NCBI RefSeq assembly: GCF_901000735.1
Contig: NC_081546.1
Span: 10,258,152 to 10,322,151, forward strand
Source: Corylus avellana
Lineage: Eukaryota > Streptophyta > Magnoliopsida > Fagales > Betulaceae
Reading direction: 5' to 3'
DNA: 64,000 bases
In this document: positions 38,401 to 50,400 of the stretch, one piece after another
How positions within the stretch are numbered: the first letter of the stretch is position 1
How the letters are laid out: each line of letters begins with the position of its first letter
Position numbers and translations under genes: made by a program
Notes under the pieces: model-generated
Seen by the model: the letters and a program-made list of their open reading frames with translations, nothing else
Database searches by the model: none
What the model was told of the DNA's origin: nothing

Positions 38401-41400
38401 GGTAAAGCAAGGCAATAAGCTAATGAACCGATACGCTCCAAAATCTTATGAGGACCAATATATCGGGGATTTAATTTACCCCTCTTCCTGAAATGGGTCA
38501 CTCCTTTCATGGGTGCAACTTTTAAAAATACCTTCTCCCCCACATCAAATTCAAGGTCTTTGCATCTATTATCTGCGTAGCTTTTTTGCCGGTTTTGAGC
38601 TTCAGTCATTCTTTGTCGAATCAGTGCAATCTTCTCTGTAGTATCTTGGATTATTTCCGGCCTTGTCAGTTGTCGCTCTCCAATCTCATCCCAATGAAGA
38701 GGTGATGGACACTTCCTTCCATACAAGGCTTCGTACGGTTCCATTCCAATGCTCGCTTGGTAGCTATTGTTGTAGGCAAATTCCACTAGGGTGATATATT
38801 GAATCCAGCTACCCTTGAACTCTAACACGCATGCTCTCAACATGTCTTCTAATGTTTGGATTGTTCTCTCTGATTGTCGATCAGTTTGAGGGTGGAATGT
38901 CGTACTAAAACTCAACTTTGTACCCAAATCAGTTTGTAAACTCTGCCAAAATTTGGAGGTGAAACGTGGGTCACGATTTGAGATGATCGTTACTGGTACA
39001 CTATGTAATCGTACAATTTTGTCCATATATTCTTTTGGCACGCGTCCCATGTCATTAATTGTCTTAATGGGCAAGAAATGTGTTGACTTTGTTAAACGAT
39101 CCACTACTACCCAAACTGCATCTAGCCCATTCGTCATCTTCGGTAGATTCGTTACGAAATCCATTGCTATGTGATCCCACTTCTATTCAGGAATGGTTAA
39201 CGGCTTAAGCATTCTTGCTGGCTTTTGGTGTTTCGCTTTAACTCGTTGACAGGTGAGGCTTTGTTGTACGAATTGTGCTACTTCTTTCTTCATCCCATTC
39301 CACTAGTAATGCTCCCATAAATCCCGGTACATCTTGGTGCTACCCAGATGTGTCGTATACAATTATTGGTGAGACTCAGACAAGATTATCTTCTTCAAGT
39401 CAGAATTGTTAGGTACACACAAACGACTTCGATACCTCAATGTTTTTTTTTTTTCATAAGTAATAATCCCTCGCCGTAGAATTTCCCTCATCGGATTTGA
39501 ATTCTGAGAAGCAGGCTTCTCTAGAGTTGCAATAGGTGCAACCTTCGATGAAATCTGAGCAACAAACACTGCCAACAGGTTTAGATTGGTATTGTACCAG
39601 TGGAGCATTAAAAGATTTCACTGCCTGAAGAAGAAGAGAATCTTTCACCCAAACTCCTCTTTCTTTCTTTGCTCTAGTAGTAACTCAATGTTTGCTTGAA
39701 TAGCAGAATCCCACTCCCTGGAGACAAGCGTAATCTCTCTCCCAAGGCTAGCGCCCCGTCAGAGATTATAGTAGAATTCTTTGGCACAAAGACCGATCCA
39801 GATGAAAGCGTAGAAGAGAGATGGACTAAGGCAAGAGGATCAGAAAAAGTCACACCCCTTGGCCTTTGGAGACTCCAAACCATGACCAGAATCACGATCT
39901 GGGTCCAAAACTGGTGCTGGAACCATTCCCAGATTTGATCCGAGTTCTGAATCAGGCTCTAGACCTGATTTGGGGCCAGGATCCAGAGCATGATCCAAAC
40001 CGGAATCCGACCCGCTAACCAACCCTGAATCCAACCCGTTATCCAGCCCATGACCCAACCCGGAATCCAACATGGGATCCAACCAAATAGCTGACCAACC
40101 CAATAGCCCGCCTTTGATCCAACCCGGGATCTAGCCCTTTGTCCAACCCGGATTTTGAGCCTGCAAGATCCATTAAACTAGCCTTATTCCACTTCCCTTT
40201 GGGCTTCAGGACCAGCCCACCTAAGATCCAATCCAGCTCTGAACGAACTTGACCTAGATGCTTCTTCACTCATTGATTGTCGATAATACGCTTCATCTTC
40301 TTCCTACTCATCGTAGCAAAAGCCGCCACAAGAGGACTCGGCAAACTACGCTCCATTTCATATCAATCCACCTCAAATCGCGACTCCACTCTGTCGTTCC
40401 CAGTCTCAAAACAAGTGGCCACCGGGAACACATCAGAAGCCGCGTCGATAAGAGCTTCATCCCAACAGCTTTCACCACGACACAAGAAGTCGATCTTAGC
40501 ACTTCAACAAAAGACCGCCCAACCTTAAACCCCAAAGAAGACTCACTCTGATTCACTTGAATCTGTTTCATTGCTGGAGAGGGGACCTCAGATTTCGAAA
40601 TTCCAGACTTATTTACTTGAATCGCCAGCATCTGTCACAGTTCACCCGCAAACTGATGCTAGCCCCGCCCATGATGACCCTCTGGGATCCAGATGATCCC
40701 TTTCCTTCCGCCTTCCGCATAGACAGCCACCTCCAAGAACCTACCTGCCTTGTTACCACTCCCACACACCATCAATGCCTTCTCTTCCTCGCGAAAAGAC
40801 TTGACAAATTCATCTTTCACCGGAGACTACACAACCTCTTCCACCGTAGCCACCAACTAGGCAACACCTTGATGACCCACAAGAATAACCCTTACAAAAC
40901 CCGTCTTTCCTCCAGACGAAACTCTAGAAGCCCTTCCTTCTCCGAGAAGTTGAACGTTTTCACTTCAATGCAGAACCGTCGATCCATAGGCACCTCAGAG
41001 GACCAGCCTCCAAGAACTCGGCGACATAACAGTCTGAAAATGAACTAACCCTAATGTGCAGCGCTACCACGTGCCACCTATATGGGGGTATAGGCAAGAA
41101 CAAACGAAAAAATGTGAAGAGAGAAAAGGGAGCGTTTTTCTTTTGTCATCTAGTTTAAAAAAAAAAATAAAAAATGATATTTCGAATGTTCCATCCTTAG
41201 CAATACTAAAGTCTGGTTGCTTGCCCTTACCAACTTCTTCCCTGATACTAATTAGTTCAACGTCTGCTAGTTGGGCAACTCTAATTTGCTCAAGCAAGGT
41301 TGGTCCAAGGTTAAATTGCTAAGGTAAGACTGAACTTCCTCTATTGACATTTCTATGCCTGCTCCCTCCATATCCAAAAGTAATTTCTTCTGTGTGGTGA

Positions 41401-44400
41401 AAGTAGATGTCATCCCTCCGACTAATGTCATTCTACTAAGGGCATCTGCCACGACATTTTCTTTCCCGGATGATAGTTGATTGAACAGTCGTAATCTTTG
41501 ATAAGTTCCAACCACTGTCTCTAGCGCATATTGAGTTCCTTCTGTGTGAAAAAATATTGCAGACTATTATTGTCTGTGTAAATTTCACAATGCTCGCCAT
41601 AAAGATAGTGTCGCCAGATCTTCAAGGCAAAGACAATAGCGGCAAGCTCGAGGTCATGAGTAGGATAATTGCGTTTGTGAGTTTTCAATTGTCTTGAGGC
41701 ATAAGCGATCACTTTCCCATGTTGCATCGAAACACAACCCAAACCTTTATGCGAGGTATCACTGTAGATCACAAAGCCGCCGGTTCTTGATGGGAGAGTA
41801 AGAACGGGTGGTGTAACTTAGCGGTTCTTCAACTCTTGAAAACTTCGTTCACACTCCTCTAACCAATAAAATTTCTCATTCTCCTGGGTTAATCTCGTTA
41901 AGGGTGTGGCCAATTTGGGGAAACCCTCTACAAATCGCCTATAATAACCCACGAGACCCAAAAAGCTTCGTATTTCATGGTCTTGTCCAATTTACCACTG
42001 CCTCCACCTTACCAGGATCCACAGAAAGTCCTTCCTTAGTTATTTCATGCGCCAAAAATGCCACTTGTTCCAGCCAAAATTCACACTTTTTAAACTTCGC
42101 ATACAACTTATGTTTTCTCAAATTGCTCAATACCTTAAGTAGATGCTCCTCATGTTCCTCCCGACTTTTCGAATAGATCAGTATATCATCAATAAAAACT
42201 ACCACACACCGATTGACAAATTTTTGAAAAACTCAATTCATCATATCCATAAATGCAGCTGGGGCATTGGTTAACCCAATAGGCATAACCAAGAACTCAT
42301 AATGTCCGTACCGCATTCTAAAACCCGTCTTTTGGATATCTTCTTCCTTAACCCTGAGTTGGTGGTATCTAGACCAAAGGTCAATCTTGAAGTTGGTCAA
42401 AAAGGGCTTCAATTCTTGGTAGTCACTTTGTTTGGCTCTCTGTAGTCCATACACAACCTCATCGATCCATCTTTCTTTTTTTAAAACAGGTCTAGTGCTC
42501 CCCAAGGAGATACACTCGGACGAATAAATCCCCTCTCCAAAAGCTCTTGTAGTTGCTCCCTCAATTCTTTGAGTTCAAGTGGTGCCATTCGATAAGGAGC
42601 CTTACATAGTGGTGCCGTGCCCGGTAACAAGTCTATGGTAAATTCGATTTCCCTTCTAGGAGGTAATCCAGGTAGTTCTTCTGGAAATACATCCATAAAG
42701 TCTTGTACAACAGGTATCTTACAACATGTATCTCCTCAATCTTTACTCCTGACTTCTCCTTTGTCACGCAAGCTAGAAAGCCAAGACATCCTTGGTTCAA
42801 TAACTGAGTCGCTCGTATTGCTGGTACTAATTGTGGAAGGTTACTACTCATGTTTCCACACACTTTGAATTCTGCTGCTCCAAGTGGTTTGAACACTACT
42901 ACTTCCTTGCGGTAGCAGTCTACACAAGCATGATACATAGACAACCAATCCATACCCAAGATCACCACTCATCTCTATAATAACGAGATTTCCTGGCATG
43001 ATATGACCTTGTACAGAAATAGGATAACTTTTAACTATAAAGGTACATACTACTGTTTTCCCTATAGGAGTAGCTACTGCTAAATGCGCATCCATCCATT
43101 TCGATCCCAAACCACAAGTTCCGGAAAAAGAGCATGACACAAACAAATGTGTTGCCCCTGAATCAAAAAGCACAGTAGAACTACGAGATGCAATTAAATG
43201 AGTACCTGTCACCACATCATTTGACGTCTCTGTATCTCCTGGTGTCAATGTGTACACACGTGCTGGTGCTGTTTTCTGTTGTCCGTTGGAGCAGTTTTGG
43301 TCGGACCGATTGTTGACAGAAATTCTGCAATCTTTGGTGAAATGTCCTGATTTACCGCATCTATAACAAACTAGTTGTCTGAAAAGGCAAATCCCGGAGT
43401 GCATTTTTCCACACTTCTGACATGTGGGGCGTTGCCCGCCTCCTCCATGGTTATTAGGCTGCTGAGGTGTGGGGTTTCTTCCCGCAGGTTGGTTGAATCT
43501 TCTCTTGTTGGGGTAGTGACCCCCAAACTGGTTCCCTGCAGAGCACTTCTCTTCTTTTGGTTGAAATATTCTGCGTTGGCCTTCAATGTCTGCTCAATTA
43601 TCGATGCTTTGTTCACTAGGTCCATCAGATTACCAGTCTCAAAGCCAACCACCTGATTCATGCTTTTCGGTTGCAATCCTTTCTCGAACTTCCTCGCCTT
43701 CAAATCTTCTGTGACTACCAAATACGGAGCAAATCGTGAGAGTTCTATAAATTTGGCGGCGTACTGTTCCACGATCAATGATCCCTGGTTAAGATCAGTG
43801 AACTCATGAGCCTTAGCTTGTTGAACTGACTGGGGAAAGAAACGTTCCAGAAATGCATCCTTGAAGTTCTTCCAAGTAATGGATACGCCTTCACCCACTT
43901 GTTGCTGCAAATGTTCCTTCTTTGCCATCCACCAGCGTTCTGCCTCCGCAGTTAGTTTGAAAGTGGCATAGAGAGCCATCTGGTCATCCGTACAATGCAT
44001 AACTTCCATCAATTTCTCAATCTATGAGATCTAGTTCTCTGCAGCATCCGACTGTCCTTCAAAAATCAGGGGGGTGTTGTTTGTTAAACTGTTCAAAGAT
44101 ACATCCACGTTGTTCATCCTCATTTTGTCCCCCACCTCGATTGGCATTAGCACCCCTTGCCAAAAGATCCACTAGTGGAGCAGCCAAAGCAGTCAAGGCT
44201 TCTGAGTTCTGATTTTGGTTTCCATTTTCATTATGGTTAACACACATTTTCGGGCTGGTTTCCATTTCCATTACGGTTAGATGTGTTAGGTGTCATCTTT
44301 ACGAACAAAGTTAACAAGTTAGGACTCTCTAACAAATACTTTCCTAATTTCCTAATACATAGGAAAACAGACCAACTCCACTAGGCTGGAATGTGGTTTC

Positions 44401-47400
44401 CCCTTTTTCCCCACTAAGTCTTAACTTAATGCTTTGGTTCTTAAGAGTCTACAGAACCTTATAACCTGTCTTTGATACTAACTGTAACGCCATTGTAACA
44501 CCTCAACTTTAAGCGCATAATAGATTTACTTGTTAGCCTTGAGGATGGGTTAGGGATGCAGGCTTGACTGGTTGGGCCTAAGACAGCTTAGTAAAATGGA
44601 TCAAAAGTCCAAGAATGAATCAATAAAATTTTATTTGTTATTATAATTTTCAAATATTTTATTTGCTAATTTAATTTTAGATAATTACAAAAATTTAAAA
44701 CATTCCACAAATCATTCAAATTTTCGGTAATGAAATTTGTTGACAACTTCTCATTTTAAAATTTGAGTTTAAATCTAAAGTTATAAAACAAAAAATGCAT
44801 CATCTCTTGGAATTCAAAATTTTATTAAATCTCCTAAGGCTTAATAAAACACACATTTGTTTATCAAAACACATGCACTTTTTGAAAAGATTTTATCCTC
44901 ATTATCTTATGTATTAACTACATGCTTGTAAATTTAAATTCCTAGAAGTTACCTAAAGGAATTAAACCACCTACAACACACGTTCTCTCATTCACTCAAA
45001 AACACATTTTTCTCTCTCTTTTATCAAAACACACGTACAAGCTCTCTCATTTACCAAAGCACATGTTCTCCTTCACTTATCAAAATACACCCATACGTTC
45101 TCTCACCCACCCCAAAACCGTAGAGAAATTTCTCTCTCAAAGTTCTTGAATCCAAGTAAGTATTATTGGACATTCTTATGTTCTTTTGCTCTTTAGATCT
45201 ATCAACTAATGTAATTTTGAACATTATTCTTGTTAATCATAGAAAAGTTAAATGTATTAAATTGTACATAAATATTTCTTAATGGCCGAAGCATTTATAT
45301 AGAGTTGAAATTTCTTCATCAACGTACTCTTTTAGATATTTTGTGATTTTTAAACTTATATAGTTAGTATAATTGGAGTATACCAGATTTATGGAAAATT
45401 GTTATATCAGATTTTAGAATAAAAGATACATAGGGAATAAGAACCATGAAGTTTCGGTTGGTTACTTGTTATCAACAATTTTTTTCTAGAAAAGCATGTG
45501 ATGACCGAATTGGTAATTGAAGAAATAGGAGTTTTGTTTTGTCATTAGTGAACTATATCTATAGCATCCATTAGTAGTAATATGTAAAAAGTAACTATGG
45601 TCATGAAACTTTGAATTCTGTAGAAAACTTGTGAATAGTTGATTTGTTTATTTTTTTTTTAATAATAATTAGAAATAAAATCAGTTTAAATAAAGATGTT
45701 TTTCTTATCTTGATCAAGCTTAGAAGAAATAATGGAATAAAATCTTACAAATGTCATCACTGCAAATTAGTACCAAAACAATTCTGTAATTGTTGGTCCA
45801 GTAAATAATAATGGGTATAATTGATCCAATTTTTCTGATGGTCGGTCATAGTCAAGATAGACTTATAGATATGACCTATGTGTTTAGCCTAAGGCTGATA
45901 TAGCTAAATTCTATCGGTTTAGATGGTTAACAGTATGAATCAGCCTTTATAGCTGCAGTATCAGGTAAAGGGAAGTTCTTAACTCTTTCAAAGTATTATT
46001 CCTTTCCATAATTTTACTTAGGGGCGCCTTACGCTTTTAATAAAACCAGCTACTTACTTATCAAAAATTTTTTTTTATGTAAAACCTCTTACTTGTTTTA
46101 TTTAAATGCTTATGTTATGTTAATTAAATGCTCATGTTATGTATTTATAAGCTTACAAAGATTTATGTCACTTTAAATATTTGTATAAGAAGTTTTGAAA
46201 TTAGAAAAGCTGTTTATTGTCACTCGAGATTTTAAGGGTATATCATTTTTATTGAGGTTCATTATGAAAGGTAATTTTGGAAAGTAAAGAGAAGTTAAAC
46301 CCTCCGACACCTTGCCCAAGGTTGAGTTCAGAGAAAAGAAGTAAAGGAAAAGAAAGGAGTTTTATAATATGGGGCAAGAGTGTGGAGAAGATAATTTTGG
46401 CCCAAGAATTCAGAGAAACGTAGCACGGTACAGGCGCTAGAGATGGAAGCGCAACCCACTGAAGGACGTTGAGAAGGTGGGATCCATCAGCTTTGCCAAG
46501 CTTAGTGCACTTTTTGTAATCGGCTGGCCCAGAAGGCACGTCTGCAGCCACAGGCGCTACCACGGTCATAAAGGCCGTGCAACCCTAGTACACAGGGGTA
46601 ACATTGTATATAGGCCCTATTATGAGAACAACTTTATTAAGTAATGATTTTTGTTCATTAGATGAGTATTAATTGTTCTATTGAAAGAGAAATAATTTTT
46701 GTTTTGGAGATTTCGTAGAAGAAAATCAGTGTTTTAGAAAACGATTTTAACTCAATTGTCTTATGGTTGAGGATCTACTTATTGAGCATTTTTTTGCTCA
46801 TCCTTATTATATTTTATTTTCAGGGTATAAGCATGAAGGAATAGAAGGCCGGAATGGGGAGTTAGGAGGACCATAGACTCATTTCATGAAACAAGTTTTT
46901 CTTTTATAATAAGTGCATTAGCACGGAGTCTTCGCTATTTGGATTTTTAAACTATGTTATTAGTTTTCTTTTGTTTAGACCAAATGTTTCCGCATTTAAA
47001 ATTTTAATATTAAATTCTTCTTATGCTTATTTGAATTTGAATTTTTTTTTTTTTTAAAAAAAATTAAATCAGCATTTAGATAATTTCTCTGGAAAGCCTA
47101 TAATAGTTTGCGTCTTTGAGAGATCAAGTTAGCAAACCTAACCTTAACGGGTTAGGGGTGTTACAGCTACAATACTAGTTTTTATTTTTGATAAGTACAA
47201 TACTAGTTTTTTTGAATAAGATAGTTATTAGATAAGGGATTGTTTGTTCTTTTATTTTTTTGTTTTGTTTCAATTTTCGGAATTAACTATGAAAAGAGTT
47301 ATTACAAGTCATTACTATCCTAGTGAAACGCATAATGCATAATGGGGTTGCTGTTTCTAGATGTAATGAATTTTTATTCCACAAACCTAATTTTGACAAT

Positions 47401-50400
47401 CTGAAATTTTTAATGTCTTACTGCATTTGCCATTTTGAAAGGCAAATATACAAAATAAGTTGAAAACTCTGTATGTGGTTTGGGTAAAAAGAGGCTACAG
47501 TTTGAGAGACTCTTGACTTGTACTACTTGATAGCATCCTAACTTCTGATTACACAATATCTTAAATGGCTCAAATCCTCTTGCACCAAATTGAGTAAAAG
47601 TGGCTTTCAATGTTCCCCATTCTTGTTTTGTGTACAATAGTGATATGCATTCCAGGTGAGTTGATAGATTTTACCATTGAGTGATATAAATGCATAATTA
47701 GTGACTGTTTAGGAATTGGCCCGTTCCTTTTTTTGCAGATTAGCTATGTTGTAAGTTCTAGATTTTACGGGAGTAGAAAGTTTCTAGCAACAGACTTTAT
47801 TGAGAAACTATTGTTTCTGCATCGCAGGAAGTTATTCCTCAGTTTCTTATTTTTTTTTCCATCTGTTCTCACTAGGTTCAACAGAAAGTACAAAACTTTT
47901 GTAAATAGTTGTTTCTGGGCAAGCCTTAGTCCTGCATTTCTTCTCCTATGGACTATATTGAACTAATTTTCATCAAAATACTCCTAAAAACTTTTTTATG
48001 TGTGGGTAGGCATTTTCTTAAACGTGGCACCATTTCACCCGATTCAATCTGCATAACATCATATTGCCTTCTAACTTGCAATTTTATTTTTGGATGAGTA
48101 ATCGAAATATCGTTAAAAAGCGCAAAGGCGCAACTCAAGCACATATCAAGTATACAAGGGATGCACCTAGCTAGAAAGAGAAAGAAGATAATGAAAATTA
48201 GGCAAATTAGGATAGTCAAAAGCAGCTGTCTAGTGGAAAAGAATATTGAAGAAGAAAGAATTTAGCTCCACTGCCGTCCTCTAACGGTCTTCAAAACTTT
48301 TATCATTTCTTTTCCTCCAAAGACACCATATTAGGCAGGACAACCATCTTTCACACTACTAATCTCTGAAGACTGTCACCTAGCCCTCTCCAACAAGCAA
48401 AAAGGTCTACCATACTTCTAGGCATAACCCACGCTAGCCCACATGACTGGAAATAGTATTGGTGCTTAATTTTTCACAGTTTAATATAAGATATTGGGAT
48501 TGCATATAGTTTTGTTTAGAGATAGTTTAGCCGTTCTAGCTATGTGTAAGTTGTGTAGATAGTTATTTTTTACTGGAAGTGTATCAAACAAATATAATCT
48601 GATCATGAATAAATATATCTATTTCAAGTAATGCTACACACTCTCACTTCTCCACACTTATTTCCTAACACTCATAGGTGGCTTTTAAAACCATCATTGA
48701 ATTTATGATGGATCTTTATTGGATTTTAATCCAATGGTGGTTTAAAAGCCACCTATGGGTGTTGGAGAAATGGGTGTGATCTATTTCTTTCTGTTCTATA
48801 GACTTCTTGTTTTATTTTACTATTTTCAAATGATGGGTTCATTGAATTTGATGGGATACAAGGAGTCTTTATTTACTTTTAATTAAAACGGATAAGATAA
48901 TAATGGATAACGATCTTATATCCTTTGAAAGAAATACTAATCTATGTATTTGTGTCAATGCTTCATTCTGAACCTTCTTGCGTATCACTTTTGTCGTTTC
49001 AAGAGTGTATGTAAATGCATCTTTGGCAAACTTATGAACTGGAATTTCTGAATTTGCAGGGGGAAGAATCATGGTGATGAAAAAAGAAGATGAGGTACTT
49101 TGTTTTAGTTTTGGTTCATATGTCTTTTTTGTGTAGTTCTATCTTGTCATCCATCATTTATCAAAACTAAAGGTATATTTCTGTCTATAATATCATATTC
49201 CCCAAGTCAACGTTAATTATTTTGTGTCTTATTTGAAATTTGTTTAAACTAGGAGGGTAGGAGAGGAAGAGCAGGAAGGGTGTTGTTAGATTTATTATCT
49301 AGCCTTTATCGTGTTATTATTTCTTCTGAATATGTTCTGGCATTTTGGTGTTTTAGACTCCTAGAATGAGAACCATCTTATAAATAATAATAATAATAAA
49401 AAAAGCATTAAGTTAAAATGTTCCTTACTTCATCTAGGCTATTATTGGGAAAAAGAAAAGTACTCGGGGCTGGGACATTCAACAAGAAAGGATGACCTGA
49501 TGTTTTCCCCTGTATCCCACCAAAAGCGCCTGGATCCCCTATTTATAGGAGAATCTGCCTGCCCGAGGAAAAAAAAATGTGTGAGCATTATGCTGTCCGT
49601 GACTAACCTAGAGTTGCGCTTCATGCTTCTGATTGAGCTAAATTTGGCTGGCATTGATGGTGTGCAGTTTTGAGGTCCTTAGGAAGGAAACTATTTTGTG
49701 AGTTTTTTGGCTGATTTTTCACTGCCTTCTCTCTCACCCTCTGCTGGTCCCCATTTCTCGTCTCATATAGATTGCTTCAATTTCAGTGTCTTGTATGTAT
49801 CTGTATTAGTGCAATGCTGGATGTTATACAATTTGTGGCTTGAGCTGTACTCTCAGACTTAGAATTTCTCATGCAATTCTAGTTGATTACTGGTAGAGAA
49901 AGATTGATATCACCTGGGCAATTACCATATGTTATTTATTTTATTTGTTTTCTTTTCTGGGCTTTTGTCAACATTATCAAAATATTATTTTCCAAATATG
50001 TAGTTTTTAATTTAATTTGTTGTAGTTCCATTAAAAGTAATCATTAGTCATGTTATGCTTATTGATCTTGTGACCGCTGGCAATAGATCATCAAATAGTA
50101 ACACTAGTATTATTAGAGTTGATGTTTCTTTCTTTCTTTTTTATTGTTGTTTTTTTTTGGATAGATTTTTTACTTGAAACATCTAATTTCCTACTTTCGA
50201 AGACTTGGAAAACAAACTGGATTTTATTGAACGACTTCAGTCAAGCTTAATATTTTTTAGTAGTATTACTCTGATCTTGGTTATGTGTTTCATAAGCAGA
50301 TTTTTAATGATGAACTGCCTCATTAATGATCCATTCTTATCTTTGTGTCCAGCACAACACTACATTTCAATTATATTGGATGTCTTCAAAGGGATAGTCC

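Larger units (their letters stand above)
33687..47165 (-). mobile_element. Ty3/gypsy chromovirus with inverted LTRs, in RHL1 intron 9
   Basis: A 13.5-kb unit flanked by GCTAC on both sides (33682-33686 and 47166-47170). Internal genes read on the minus strand in the order gag, zinc knuckle, protease, reverse transcriptase, RNase H, integrase and chromodomain-like tail, the order of plant chromoviruses (Tekay/Del-like). The left LTR (33687-37550) reads on the minus strand as expected for the 3' LTR. The right LTR (44494-47165) reads on the plus strand, the opposite of a normal 5' LTR. Three LINE insertions are nested inside. All genes carry stops or frameshifts. The LTRs differ at about 7 percent of positions in the 128 bases I compared, so the insertion is old. 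Confidence 0.85.
47171..49059. other. RHL1 intron 9, right part
   Basis: AT-rich intron with a LINE fragment (48070-48480) and a palindromic MITE (48636-48780), listed separately. Nothing else is recognisable between 47171 and 48070. Confidence 0.5.

Noticed and set aside
44494..47165. Independent solo LTR in plus orientation
   Set aside because: Its own flanks (GCCAT and GCTAC) do not match, whereas the outer flanks of the whole unit do. Still listed as an alternative in the finding.
47730..47760. Micro-exon after TTTTGCAG at 47740
   Set aside because: In the required phase the first full codon is TAG.
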